Shown here: positions 54,473-63,595 of the stretch, one piece after another
Numbering within the stretch: position 1 is the first letter of the stretch
How the letters are laid out: each line of letters starts with the position of its first letter
DNA from: Paenibacillus sp. LHD-38
GTDB lineage: Bacteria; Bacillota; Bacilli; Paenibacillales; Paenibacillaceae
Assembly: GCF_031157315.1 (NCBI RefSeq)
Contig: NZ_JAVIFU010000002.1
Span: 222,943 to 286,942 of the forward strand
Direction: 5' to 3'
Length of the DNA stretch: 64,000 nt
Program-made: the position numbers and the translations under genes
Notes under the pieces: generated by a model
Told to the model about the DNA's origin: nothing
The model's input: the letters and a program-made list of their open reading frames with translations, nothing else
The model's database searches: none

Positions 54473-54559
54473 AGCGGTTGCCTCCTCTAATGAAGTTGAA
54501 TTCTGCGAGGGAGCAAGGCCAGGCCCCGCTCCCACCGCAAATCCCAACTTACATGCGCT

Positions 54560-56185
54560 TTATTTGGATTTCATCTCTTTGTAAACAGCGATCCGTTCAT
54601 CCAAAATAGCTTGACCGCCGCTAGCCATATAATCCTTTAGCATCGAATCAAAAGTGCTCTCGAATTGCTCGGGTTTCGCCATGGTCGTTTTCACGATAAT
54701 TTCATTGAACTTGTCGAGCAGCGTTGTTGCATATTTGGTTTGAGCTTCAATCGGCCGATCCATCATCACGAGTGGAATCGTATCCGTATTGGCAATTTCT
54801 TGGGCAACCGCAACTTGCTCTTGGAACTGCTTAGGCATTGCCAGCGCTCTCGCCTTCAGATTTTTCTCCATGCTGCCAAGCTGCTTGCCGTTTGAAATAA
54901 TGGCCATATCGCCAACGTTATACATCCGGTTTAACGCTTCTTCGGTCGGATTTTCCATAGCAACAGGAATTCCATCTACCAGCGTGTAGTTCTCGTTTTC
55001 GATTCCGTTTTGGATTTGGAACAGGTTATCGCCCGATGTCATCCAATCCAAGTATTTGATAGCCTCTACAGCCCGTTCGCTTGACTTTGGAATCATAATA
55101 TAAAGCCCATTCGGAGCATATTTTGGCTTGGCATGCTTGCCTTCTTCATTTGTGTATACGTCAACGGCGGCAATTTCAGCGCCTGGCACGTTTTTTTGCA
55201 GCAGGTCATACGATCCATTCTCATAATAAATGTTCACGTCATCTTCACTGAAAAATCCGATTTTGCCTGTCGAGATATCCTCGCCTAATTTTTTCTTGTC
55301 TTTATCCAGCCCAAAATCTTTGTTTATAAGCCCCTCATTGTAAAGCTTGTTCATGAACTGAAGTGCGTCTTTAAATCCTGGAAGCAGAACGGGATAATCA
55401 TTGGAGCCAAGCTGCTGCGTAAGCGTATATTGCTCTTCTTCCGTCATGGTCTTAATAAACGACCAAAGCAGCGGTTCATACTGTGCCGATGCGATTGTCA
55501 TACCCAGCGGAATGACTTGTCCTCCGGTTTGCCCGGGATCCTTCTCTTTAAATGCCTTCAAGGTTTCATACAGCTCATCAGTTGTCTTCGGAACCGGCAT
55601 GCCCAGCTTATCCAGCCAGTCCTGGCGAATAAAAGAAGCATATTTACCGATGTTTGAACGTTTTGCCGGAATCGCGAATTGCGTTCCTTCAAACTTGCCG
55701 TAACCGAGTACTTCATCTCCTAAGAAAGCTTTTAAATTGGGTCCATACTCATCAAGCAGCGGCCCAAGATCGGTTAAACCGCCTTGTTTTGCATAACGGT
55801 TGAAGGTGTTCGGATCATACGTGAAGACGATATCCGGCACGCTGCTGCCGCTTGCCATCAATACATTCAGCTTTTCAACTTCCTCTGAACGCGGCACTGG
55901 AACGTATTCCAACTTTACGTTGTTCGGCGCCCCAAAATTTTCTTGAATCCATTTTGTCCAATAATTATCAGTAATAGTGGAGCCTGCAGGTGAATTGCCT
56001 CGATCGAATACTTCAACCTTTAGCGTAACTGTCTTTGCCGGAGCTCCGCTTCCGTTCGTGCTCTCTGCTGCATTTGGCTCGGATTTAGATGAACACGAGC
56101 TGAACAACAAAGCGCAAACGACCATAAAAGCAAGCATTGATGTTTTTGAAGCAATGAACCGTTTTTTCATTATGTTTCTAGTCAT
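54560..56185 (-). CDS. Extracellular solute-binding lipoprotein, YtcQ/LplA-like
   Basis: A 541-residue lipoprotein: signal peptide with lipobox LLFSSC (Cys31), then a two-lobe type-I-carbohydrate-binding fold (WTKWIQENFGAPNNVKLEYV, PDIVFTYDPNTFNRYAKQGG). It captures oligosaccharide outside the membrane for the two permeases encoded downstream. ATG 56185 has AAGGGG 8 bases upstream. A cre-like site lies about 60 bp upstream, so the operon is probably under CcpA repression. Confidence 0.9.
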   Translation of the reverse strand: MTRNIMKKRFIASKTSMLAFMVVCALLFSSCSSKSEPNAAESTNGSGAPAKTVTLKVEVFDRGNSPAGSTITDNYWTKWIQENFGAPNNVKLEYVPVPRSEEVEKLNVLMASGSSVPDIVFTYDPNTFNRYAKQGGLTDLGPLLDEYGPNLKAFLGDEVLGYGKFEGTQFAIPAKRSNIGKYASFIRQDWLDKLGMPVPKTTDELYETLKAFKEKDPGQTGGQVIPLGMTIASAQYEPLLWSFIKTMTEEEQYTLTQQLGSNDYPVLLPGFKDALQFMNKLYNEGLINKDFGLDKDKKKLGEDISTGKIGFFSEDDVNIYYENGSYDLLQKNVPGAEIAAVDVYTNEEGKHAKPKYAPNGLYIMIPKSSERAVEAIKYLDWMTSGDNLFQIQNGIENENYTLVDGIPVAMENPTEEALNRMYNVGDMAIISNGKQLGSMEKNLKARALAMPKQFQEQVAVAQEIANTDTIPLVMMDRPIEAQTKYATTLLDKFNEIIVKTTMAKPEQFESTFDSMLKDYMASGGQAILDERIAVYKEMKSK

Positions 56186-56242
56186 CGTTCCAACCCCTTC
56201 TTCGTATCGATTGGTATTCGAATCAGGTTGCATGACCTTTTT

Positions 56243-56256
56243 AGACAACGCTTACA
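56243..56256 (-). promoter_or_regulatory. cre-like CcpA site ahead of the pectin transport operon
   Basis: Read leftward TGTAAGCGTTGTCT; against TGWAANCGNTNWCA it differs only at the last base. It lies 58-71 bp upstream of the solute-binding protein start, inside its promoter or leader. Confidence 0.65.
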
Positions 56257-56401
56257 TACCGTTCATGCAACCCGTATCGGAATGACCACAGTATGGCATG
56301 CCAATCGTTCAAGCTGCAATAAACTAGTTTCTTATCGATAAACCCCGTTGTTTTTTACCATATTGTGGATGACTCAACCATACTCGTATACTAAACTATT
56401 T

Positions 56402-58654
56402 TCAAAAAGTCCCGGTTTGATTGGGTTTTCCCGGCTTTAGCTTCAATCTTCTGTAGTCGCCGGGCGTTACTCCGATCACCCGCTTAAATACCCTGCCGAA
56501 CGTAATTGAGTTGGCATAACCAACCTGAAGCGCGATGCTTTGTACCGAATCCTCGGTTTCGGCAAGCAACCCCTCCGCATGCTCCATGCGCAGCTGCACG
56601 ATGAAGTCCACGAATTTCATATTAAACTCCTCTTTAAACAGATAGCTCGCATATTTGGCCGAGATATGAAAACGATCGCTTAAATGCTTTAAAGACAAAT
56701 CCGGATTCGCGAAATTTTCTTCGATATAAGCCTTCATTTCGGTGATCATTGCATGATGGTTTTTGGTCTCGCAAAAAGCAACGTAGTGATGATACATCTC
56801 GGTTAAATACGCAAGAAACAAACTGCGCAGATCTGTTAGCGACTGCGTATCATCCACCGTTTGCTTCCATTGCTCGGCTTTTTCCCCTTTAAAATACGCT
56901 TGCAATTCCTCTGAAATGCTCCCTAGCTCGCTGCCCAGCATGTCCATCATCGTTTGCAGCAGCATTCTTATATCTTCATCCTTCAAGCAATCGGCTTCCA
57001 ATGATTCGAATATTTGCTCCAAATGCTCACGCCACTGGCCCGTCGAAAGCCGGAATTCCCTTACTAAATCCGCTGCTTGCTGAATATACTTATACGATTT
57101 TTTCCCTGCGTTCCTAGGCAGGTCATCACTCATAATGACAGCTTCCTTGCTGAGCGACAATTTATGAAGCATTGCATTTACGGCTGATTTGTAGGATATG
57201 CCGATAGTTGCCCAGCCCTTCAGAACAGGCCCGATTCCGAATAACAAGGAAATGCGGAGATTTTCGGACACCCATTCGCCTCCTTTTTCGGCAAATTGAC
57301 GGATGTACTCCTTTGCAGCTTGCATGTCTTTGACGGTACCAATAATGATCCCCATCCGGCTTTCTCCGATCCATTCTGCCCAGGCAAACATTCCTTCATC
57401 CCGGGCAAGCTCCTGCAATACGTTAGACAACGCAAATTTTAACGTATGCTGATCTCTTTCCGAAAAACCGCTGCGGAAATTCCCGTAGTGTCCAATCTCC
57501 ACCATGATAAAAGCAAACTGCTCCAGCTTTATTCCCGCAGACAGAAGCTTTAGCTTCAACAGTCGATCCTCCACATTTGCAGACTCTTCACCTTGAACAA
57601 GATCATAAAATAGCTGCTTCCTGCCGGCCAGTAAGTGATCATTCTGCTCTTTTTCGTAATCGTCTTTCTGTTGAATTAAATTTTCCAGCGTACGGTCAAT
57701 GAGAGTCAGCTCATCCATTTTCAAACCGAGCCCGTCATTGCGAAGCTGGATCGATTCGATCCGGTTCATCATCACGCGGATAGGTTTATAATTTTTGCGA
57801 GTAATATACAAGATATAAACGATTGCGAATACAACTGTCAGCACGCCGATGACAACCCAGACGTAAGAAATGACAGAAACCCATAAAAAGAGCTGTCCCG
57901 CTGCGATACCGCTTTCGAAATTCCAGCCGAGCATTTCTAATTCAACCTTGTTGAGAACCTTTCCGTCTTCTTCCTCTGCATTCATCGTCGAAAAGAGCAT
58001 TTGGCCAGCCTTATCGCGAATATGCAGAAACGTGACGGAATCATTTTTCATCGATTGGATCATTCTTTCAACCGCATACATATCTACATTGATGACAACA
58101 AGTCCTTCCGTTCCAAACGGGAGCGGCTCTCTCTTGTACATGGAAATGACCTTTTTATCGTTCTCCATGCTTAGCTCATGATAAGGACGAATGGGCGACC
58201 AGCCCTGATAGGAGACGTTGGCGAGCGCATCCTCGAGAAATTCTCTATCCGCAAAATCATCCCACGGCACGAGACCGCTGAGTGTCAACACCTGCTTGTC
58301 TTCTATGCGATAAACATACATCGAGTCAATCAGGCTGTCATTTGCGATCAGACCGCGCATGCTGTCTACCACCTCGAAAATAACCTCATGATTTGAGGTT
58401 GTCCGCTCTATATTCAAAAAATTGCGGTATTGATCGTTCTTTTCCACTTCTTCAAGCACATCCGTCTCAATCCCTTTTAAAGAACGAGATAATGTATCCA
58501 TGATATAACCGGTTGAAATACGGTCAGCCTTTACCGTTTCATTATGAGAGATTTCATTTACCATGAGGAAAGATAAAAACGTCAGCATCGTTATCGTAAA
58601 TAAGAAAATAGGGAAATAAGAAAGCAGCATTCGGCGGTACCAACTCTTTTTCAT
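56402..58654 (-). CDS. AraC-family membrane-bound regulator, YesS/YtdP-like
   Basis: A 751-residue regulator with an N-terminal helix (about 9-33), an extracytoplasmic sensor domain to about 260 (Cache-like), a second helix (about 265-290), a long cytoplasmic linker, and a C-terminal AraC DNA-binding domain. The latter reads HLSDRFHISAKYASYLFKEE, then SIALQVGYANSITFGRVFKR and GVTPGDYRRLK. In Bacillus YesS activates rhamnogalacturonan genes. Here it precedes the transport operon on the same strand and should be its activator. ATG 58654 has GAGGAG upstream. Confidence 0.88.
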   Translation of the reverse strand: MKKSWYRRMLLSYFPIFLFTITMLTFLSFLMVNEISHNETVKADRISTGYIMDTLSRSLKGIETDVLEEVEKNDQYRNFLNIERTTSNHEVIFEVVDSMRGLIANDSLIDSMYVYRIEDKQVLTLSGLVPWDDFADREFLEDALANVSYQGWSPIRPYHELSMENDKKVISMYKREPLPFGTEGLVVINVDMYAVERMIQSMKNDSVTFLHIRDKAGQMLFSTMNAEEEDGKVLNKVELEMLGWNFESGIAAGQLFLWVSVISYVWVVIGVLTVVFAIVYILYITRKNYKPIRVMMNRIESIQLRNDGLGLKMDELTLIDRTLENLIQQKDDYEKEQNDHLLAGRKQLFYDLVQGEESANVEDRLLKLKLLSAGIKLEQFAFIMVEIGHYGNFRSGFSERDQHTLKFALSNVLQELARDEGMFAWAEWIGESRMGIIIGTVKDMQAAKEYIRQFAEKGGEWVSENLRISLLFGIGPVLKGWATIGISYKSAVNAMLHKLSLSKEAVIMSDDLPRNAGKKSYKYIQQAADLVREFRLSTGQWREHLEQIFESLEADCLKDEDIRMLLQTMMDMLGSELGSISEELQAYFKGEKAEQWKQTVDDTQSLTDLRSLFLAYLTEMYHHYVAFCETKNHHAMITEMKAYIEENFANPDLSLKHLSDRFHISAKYASYLFKEEFNMKFVDFIVQLRMEHAEGLLAETEDSVQSIALQVGYANSITFGRVFKRVIGVTPGDYRRLKLKPGKPNQTGTF

Positions 58655-58738
58655 AACCATCACTCCTCTTCTAGACAAACCGGAAAGCTAGCAAACATTT
58701 TAATATAATGGAATTGATCCTTATCCTCATAAAAGTAA

Positions 58739-58752
58739 GGTAAGCGCTTTCT
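58739..58752. promoter_or_regulatory. cre-like CcpA site ahead of the AraC-type activator gene
   Basis: GGTAAGCGCTTTCT compares with the palindromic consensus TGAAAGCGCTTTCA at 11 of 14 positions with the central AAGCGCTTTC intact, about 85 bp upstream of the gene start. Confidence 0.5.
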
Positions 58753-58810
58753 CTACTTATTCTAAAAGATTCATACCTGCAAAGCAATCCATGCCGAGCT
58801 ATTATTCCGC

Positions 58811-58866
58811 ACAAAAAAAGGCCCGAATGAAAGACACTTGTTGCTTGCGTCTTCCATTCGGGCCTT
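58811..58866 (-). terminator. Intrinsic terminator of the 165-residue protein gene
   Basis: A 12-bp stem (aaggcccgaatg / cattcgggcctt) with further inner pairing, followed leftward by a run of seven T residues. Confidence 0.8.
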
Positions 58867-58880
58867 CGTTTATAAATCCC

Positions 58881-59378
58881 CTATTCGCCTCCGGCTTGCT
58901 TGTCAAACCAGTTATAAAAATACTGGTTGATATATTGGCCGGCAAGCAGGAACGGGAGTGTGTCATCTTCATTAAATGACTCTTTGCCTTTAATATTGAA
59001 ATATAACCAAAGCGCCAGTCCTTCCGCGAACGCGCCGGTATGAAAATCCGTTCCATTCAGCAATTTGGATATGGCGGACATACAATCCTCAAACGCCGCT
59101 TCACCTGCTGGATGAAGCGCTTGGAGCTTTATTTTCAGATAGGAATAAATATAAGGAAACTCCTTGCTCCCCGCTAATGCTGAGCTGAAAAGCGCTGTCG
59201 AGACAGCAGCGGTCATAATACCCGACTTCCACTGCTCTGCATGTTCTTTCAAGGAAACATCTTCCCGGAATCGTTCAAGAAGATCATTATACAGCGTATC
59301 CTTTAAGGAAAAAATCTCCGCATATAAACGACGTGAGTTTTGCTTCAGTGAAGTCTCTCCGTTCTTGTGCTCGATCAT
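58881..59378 (-). CDS. Conserved hypothetical protein, 165 residues
   Basis: A soluble helix-rich protein beginning MIEHKNGETSLKQNSRRLYA, containing a moderately hydrophobic middle (TAAVSTALFSSALAG) and an aromatic C-terminus (LAGQYINQYFYNWFDKQ). No known domain recognised. A weak GGGGAT site precedes the ATG. It ends at its own strong terminator. Confidence 0.7.
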   Translation of the reverse strand: MIEHKNGETSLKQNSRRLYAEIFSLKDTLYNDLLERFREDVSLKEHAEQWKSGIMTAAVSTALFSSALAGSKEFPYIYSYLKIKLQALHPAGEAAFEDCMSAISKLLNGTDFHTGAFAEGLALWLYFNIKGKESFNEDDTLPFLLAGQYINQYFYNWFDKQAGGE

Positions 59379-59477
59379 GTAATCCCCGCTTTCCTATGTC
59401 TTCGGCAACGTAACACCTCTTCTAGTTTACTTCAAACAAATTATAGAATGCAAAAATAGATTTAATAAGACAACAAA

Positions 59478-59511
59478 AAAAGCTCGCTGCAAATTCATGC
59501 AGCAAGCTTTT
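59478..59511 (-). terminator. Intrinsic terminator of the RDD gene
   Basis: A 13-bp stem with one mismatch (aaaagctcgctgc / gcagcaagctttt) around an 8-nt loop, with an A-run giving a T-run leftward. Confidence 0.7.
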
Positions 59512-59523
59512 TTAGAAGCATAG

Positions 59524-59919
59524 CTAATTCCCCAACACGACTTCCGTCCCTGCAATAAAATCATGAATCGCCCGTTTATCCTCACGCAGCCCAACCATAA
59601 ATGCGCTGATGATAACCCCGATTCCAAGCGTTAAAGAATACACAAGCCCGCCTACGACATTTCGCAGCAGCATCGTGCCGATTCCTGGACTTGAGCCGTC
59701 AAGCTTCCGAATTTGAATGCCGCAAATCCTCTTGCCGACCGTATAACCGTTCCAAAAAACCGGAAGCAGCAGCGTGTAGAGGAAGGATATAATGTCCGTG
59801 AAATACTCCCTTCCGTCAAGTCCGCCGGTAATCAGCAAAGAAATAATAAACAACGGGACACCGACAATTAATCCGTCCAACAAGGAAGCGCCTAACCGGA
59901 TCCAGAAGCCAGCATTCAT
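59524..59919 (-). CDS. RDD family membrane protein
   Basis: A 131-residue protein with three or four hydrophobic helices. The family pattern is visible: FWIRLGASLLDGLIVG at the start (Arg8 and Asp15 of the name-giving motif), NGYTVGKRICGIQIRKLDG, and a C-terminal REDKRAIHDFIAGTEVV (second Asp). Some relatives act as sodium/proton antiporters; role here unknown. AGGAGG lies 10 bases before ATG. Confidence 0.87.
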   Translation of the reverse strand: MNAGFWIRLGASLLDGLIVGVPLFIISLLITGGLDGREYFTDIISFLYTLLLPVFWNGYTVGKRICGIQIRKLDGSSPGIGTMLLRNVVGGLVYSLTLGIGVIISAFMVGLREDKRAIHDFIAGTEVVLGN

Positions 59920-60108
59920 ACGTGCAACTCCTCCTGTAACTAATCAAATTGATGATCACCAACAAGGCATTCACTCATCAAATAAGGTATATGTTAGCTT
60001 CATCCGGATGATTACCTTGCCATCGTATCTTATTTAATTGATATGGAAATCCTCTTATAAGGCGCAACGAAAAACGCATGACGCTTACTATGAATAAAGG
60101 AGGAAAAT

Positions 60109-60630
60109 TTGCTAGTGAATTCCAACAAGGACCTTTTAATAAAAAAAGCTTTTGCCAATCCAAGATTGAGGCAAAATATTGTTAACAAAGGCATCATCTA
60201 CCTCTATTGCGACTACTCTGGTTTCTTTGCTCAAAACAATTATGCCGTAGCATGCTGCTTTGTCTACAACAGAAATATAAAGGTTACCGCTAAAAGGCTC
60301 GAAATTGAAAGTGAACGAGGCTCGAATTACGGAGAATTACTCGCGATCCTTTACAGCCTGGAAATTCTATCAGATGCGTTAACCGAGCATCAACCAAAAC
60401 TCGCTTACATTTACACGGATTTTAGCCGCATCGAACAAGTCTTATCGAGTCAGTACTTCTCAAATCTGCATTATGAACAAGTAAGAAATGAAATTGTAGC
60501 ATGTCTAAATCATATACACCGGATGTATCCTTTGGTGAACGTGAAAGTAAAATACATAGGTAAACATAAACATAATAACTCACTCCACCGAATGGCCCAT
60601 AATGCTTCCAGGCTTGCCGCGATGGAGTAA
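60109..60630 (+). CDS. RNase H-like fold protein
   Basis: A 173-residue soluble protein. The spacing of acidic residues suggests the RNase H fold: YLYCDYSGFFAQNNYAVACC (Asp35), SNYGELLAILYSLE (Glu76) and YIYTDFSRIEQVL (Asp104), with a His-containing C-terminal KHKHNNSLHRMAHNASRLA resembling the fourth catalytic region. It lacks a clear DGS/DG start motif, so it is a distant member; RNase H activity is not assured. TTG 60109 is 5 bases after AAGGAGG; a GTG at 60115 is an alternative. Confidence 0.65.
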   Translation: MLVNSNKDLLIKKAFANPRLRQNIVNKGIIYLYCDYSGFFAQNNYAVACCFVYNRNIKVTAKRLEIESERGSNYGELLAILYSLEILSDALTEHQPKLAYIYTDFSRIEQVLSSQYFSNLHYEQVRNEIVACLNHIHRMYPLVNVKVKYIGKHKHNNSLHRMAHNASRLAAME

Positions 60631-60661
60631 GAAAATATGGATGAGCATACGAGAATAAAAT

Positions 60662-60689
60662 AGAGCCAACGGAATAATCCGAAGGCTCT
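60662..60689. terminator. Possible bidirectional terminator
   Basis: agagcc pairs with ggctct and an inner cgga with tccg, separated by an AA/AA bulge, between convergent genes. The T-tails are short on both sides. Confidence 0.5.
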
Positions 60690-60712
60690 TTGATCTGTAT
60701 AAGCTTTATTTT

Positions 60713-60988
60713 TTATTGAAGAGGATTGTTTTGAAGAGCCATTGCTGCATCTTGAGCCTGCTGCAGCTTTTGTTGAGCCTGCTGAACGTCCTGATGCTCC
60801 CGTTTGACCTGTTGTTGCGCTTGCAATACTTGTTGCGTTTCTGCTTGCAGCAGTTGTTCCGCTTCTAATAATTCTTGATTTTCTTCTTGCAGTTTCTGAT
60901 GTGCAATTTGAACTTCTAGCTGCGCTTGTTGTAATTTTTGATTCTCCTGAAGATCGGCAGCGATCTGCTGTAGATTTCGATTTACCAT
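60713..60988 (-). CDS. Gln-rich coiled-coil small protein
   Basis: A 91-residue protein that is almost wholly heptad-like and about a third glutamine: LQENQKLQQAQLEVQIAHQK, LLQAETQQVLQAQQQVKREH, QQAQQKLQQAQDAAMAL. GGGAGG is 8 bases before the ATG. It lies just before a spore gene on the other strand and could be spore-associated, like other Gln-rich spore proteins, but that is only suggested by composition and position. Confidence 0.7.
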   Translation of the reverse strand: MVNRNLQQIAADLQENQKLQQAQLEVQIAHQKLQEENQELLEAEQLLQAETQQVLQAQQQVKREHQDVQQAQQKLQQAQDAAMALQNNPLQ

Positions 60989-61117
60989 TAAGTATGCCTC
61001 CCATCATTATTGTTATTGTCCTGAATTGACCAATAATTATGGTGCTCTAAATCATGCTTTTCTATGCTGTAGCTTTCATTTCATGACGAGTTATGTTCAG
61101 GAAGTAACCTTAAGCAG

Positions 61118-61147
61118 GAATAAAATAACGAACTGATAGCGATACTA
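61118..61147 (+). promoter_or_regulatory. Probable SigG/SigF promoter of sspH
   Basis: GAATA (61118-61122), 18-bp spacer, GATACTA (61141-61147), close to the forespore consensus GnATR / CATnnTA, about 30 bp ahead of the sspH start. Confidence 0.55.
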
Positions 61148-61176
61148 CTTAAGATCAAAAAATGAAGGAGACTATG

Positions 61177-61356
61177 ATGAATAAACAACGAGCAATTGAA
61201 ATTTCCGAATCACCGATAATGGAAAATGTAACTTATCAAGGAACTCCGGTATATATTCAGCATGTGAATGAAAATGATACCGCGAGGATATATCCCCTTG
61301 GTCAATCCGATCAAGAAATTACGGTTTCGTTAGAAAGCCTGATTGAGAACTTCTAA
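61177..61356 (+). CDS. sspH: Small acid-soluble spore protein H
   Basis: A 59-residue protein, MNKQRAIEISESPIMENVTY then GTPVYIQHVNENDTARIYPL and a C-terminal LESLIENF, the full H-type SASP pattern. It is made in the forespore and packed in the spore core. AAGGAG is 6 bases before the second of two tandem ATGs, chosen here. Confidence 0.93.
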   Translation: MNKQRAIEISESPIMENVTYQGTPVYIQHVNENDTARIYPLGQSDQEITVSLESLIENF

Positions 61357-61433
61357 TCGAGCTATGTATCTCAAAACATTGAAAATCTTCTTGCTTGTAT
61401 CCCAGACCTATTTCCGTACAGTCGCCGTTAACA

Positions 61434-61479
61434 AAAAAATAACCAAACCACCTATATAGCGGTGGTTTGGTTATTTTTT
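61434..61479. terminator. Strong bidirectional terminator between sspH and the beta-helix gene
   Basis: A perfect 19-bp inverted repeat (61434-61452 with 61461-61479) with an 8-nt loop. Its arms begin and end in A/T runs. It overlaps the stop codon of the beta-helix gene. Confidence 0.85.
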
Positions 61480-63586
61480 AATTCAGAAGCAACTTATTGT
61501 TTTTATTACTATCATTACTTTTTAAGTCTAGCTTCGCGTTGTATAAGGTGTTGTTTTCAATGACGTATGGTGCGCTGTCTGTGCCCGCGTTGGATGTGTG
61601 GATGCCGCTTACAGCTAAATTGGTTTGGAACGTATTCTCTTTTACAACGACATTGAAGATTTTTGTAAGTTTAGGGTAGCCGTATGGCCCAAACTTCATA
61701 AAAGGGGTAGATGCCGCAGATAATTGATTTGCGGTGAATGTGTTGTTCAAAAAGTTTATTTTATCCGTACCCAACACATACACAGCAGCAGCATATCCGA
61801 TTTTATCTGTCAGAACAAAATTCGAGTTTTGTACGATGACCTCCATTTTATCCCCGTACATGTTTTCGACGTTCAATAAACTGTTTTTTCCTGTGATATC
61901 ACAATCATCAAGTGAATATTTGCCGGAACGACTAATGGATAGGCCTGCTGTATCCAGTGTGCAATTATAATATTTTCCTGAAGTCAATAACGTCTTTTGT
62001 TTGCCATCATTGTCAATGACTAAGTTTTCGTATATGTTATCATCTGATCCATAACCGAAAATGATACTGTTCGCTGCGCTGGCGCCTGTGATCGTTACGT
62101 TTTTAAGAAGAGCGGTTTTTTTTCCTAGGTACAGCGCTCCCTCCTTATTTGTTCCGCTGAGGGTGATATTGATATTGGTTGCTTTTGTACCTGCTTTTTC
62201 GCCTAAAGTTAGACTCGTGTCGATTAAGGTTGCGTTATCGAACTCAATATTTCCTCCGAGCAATTTTACTTGCGCGTTTTTAAACGAATTGCCTGTGGCT
62301 TTGATATTTTGAGGCAGCAAGGTGAGTCCAGAACCATCGAATTTATTGTTATTGACGGTCGATCTCTGATAATCTTCGTGAATATGAACGCCAACATGGC
62401 CAGGCACATCACCACGTATAAAATTGTTGTCTTCAATTATCGCTCCTTCTCCGTAAGCCAGTACAATTTGAATTTTGTTGGCATTAAACTCGTTACCTTT
62501 GATAAGGTGGTTGATGGCAGGGAAGAATCCTGGTTCGATGTCAATGCCTGACATTGGGGCAGTCCCGCGCGTGTGATGGATCTTGTTGTTTAAAATTTGG
62601 ACTTCTTCGCCTCCAGCTGTAATTCCCTGTCTGCGATTATAACCAATATCATTATTTTGAATGATAATATTTTTGCTGTTATCTATCGTCATTCGGTTCA
62701 CATTTACATTTTTAACAGAAGAAGCATTGAAGACCACTCGGAAATAATCAGCGCCATCTGGAATGTTAGAGCCAATGAAGTACGCTTTGCGTTCTTTTTC
62801 ACATGAAATAAAGCTGTTATTCGATCGGTAATAACAAATGTCATAAGTGTCGGATGTGAGACCTTTAGGAAGCCACATATGGACATTTCGGTGTGTTTTG
62901 TAGGCTTTGTTGTCAAAATTCGTTTGTGTTCTTCCTACGGAGCGAATCTTGCCTTTAGCAGGTATAGGCTTACCGTTTTCATCTAAACTACCTTGCTCTA
63001 GAAATGGTGTTGTTATGTAAGATCCTGCGATGGTGACACCGCCAATGAAGATACCGTCTCCCGTCATTTTTTCAATTTTCATATTCTCGACAATGACATT
63101 TTCAGCGCCAGAGATATTAATGCCATATCCCCATTCGTGAGTACCTCCTGTATAGAGTCCTTTTTTAGAATAATCATGTGTATCGCGATCTCCTCGCAAT
63201 GTGCCTCCTCTAACAATGGCGTTCTTGACATCAGAACCCATGTAGATCACATCATATATTTCCAAACTATTCTTTTCTTTTTGGAAAATTGCGTTTTTAT
63301 CCAACTCTAAAACCATATTGCTTACCATATTGATACGTTTCCCCGCAGCGATTAAATAAGTGCCGCTTGGGACTTTAAATGTCGTTTTCCCGTTTGTTTT
63401 TGCCCACTGCAAAGCGTTGTTCAGTCCTGTTGTCGTTTCCATGGAATGGGTACCATCATTGTAAATTTTCCACTTTTTGAGTTCCAGGTTGTATACGCTT
63501 GAATCGCTTGCAAAGGCAGAATGTAAACTAAAAGCTTGTGCAGTCAAAAAAACAGCGAAAAATAACACGATAAAATTAAATTTAAT
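61478..63586 (-). CDS. Secreted right-handed beta-helix protein (pectate-lyase-like fold)
   Basis: About 702 residues: signal peptide KFNFIVLFFAVFLTAQAFSL ending near SAFAS, a short N-terminal cap with GLNNALQWAKTNGKTTFKVP and PSGTYLIAAGKRI as in pectate-lyase superfamily proteins, then many parallel beta-helix repeats (IIIQNNDIGYN, VQILNNKIHH, LIKGNEFNANKI, IIEDNNFIRG, VNNNKFDGSG). Function could be polysaccharide lyase/hydrolase or adhesin. The ribosome site GAGGGG is 8 bases before an ATT codon at 63586, and the product from there opens as a normal signal peptide; a GTG at 63595 leaves no room for a site. It appears more AT-rich than its neighbours. Confidence 0.8.
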   Translation of the reverse strand: MKFNFIVLFFAVFLTAQAFSLHSAFASDSSVYNLELKKWKIYNDGTHSMETTTGLNNALQWAKTNGKTTFKVPSGTYLIAAGKRINMVSNMVLELDKNAIFQKEKNSLEIYDVIYMGSDVKNAIVRGGTLRGDRDTHDYSKKGLYTGGTHEWGYGINISGAENVIVENMKIEKMTGDGIFIGGVTIAGSYITTPFLEQGSLDENGKPIPAKGKIRSVGRTQTNFDNKAYKTHRNVHMWLPKGLTSDTYDICYYRSNNSFISCEKERKAYFIGSNIPDGADYFRVVFNASSVKNVNVNRMTIDNSKNIIIQNNDIGYNRRQGITAGGEEVQILNNKIHHTRGTAPMSGIDIEPGFFPAINHLIKGNEFNANKIQIVLAYGEGAIIEDNNFIRGDVPGHVGVHIHEDYQRSTVNNNKFDGSGLTLLPQNIKATGNSFKNAQVKLLGGNIEFDNATLIDTSLTLGEKAGTKATNINITLSGTNKEGALYLGKKTALLKNVTITGASAANSIIFGYGSDDNIYENLVIDNDGKQKTLLTSGKYYNCTLDTAGLSISRSGKYSLDDCDITGKNSLLNVENMYGDKMEVIVQNSNFVLTDKIGYAAAVYVLGTDKINFLNNTFTANQLSAASTPFMKFGPYGYPKLTKIFNVVVKENTFQTNLAVSGIHTSNAGTDSAPYVIENNTLYNAKLDLKSNDSNKNNKLLLN

Positions 63587-63595
63587 GCTAATCAC

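Noticed and set aside
60510..61007. 165-residue Ser/Thr/Ala-rich frame over the Gln-rich gene
   Set aside because: It is the shifted reading of CAG/CAA-rich codons; the Gln-rich frame has the ribosome site and heptad pattern.
61478..63586. Phage tail-spike protein, suggesting a prophage
   Set aside because: Beta-helix proteins occur in phages, but this one has a signal peptide and no phage genes are nearby.
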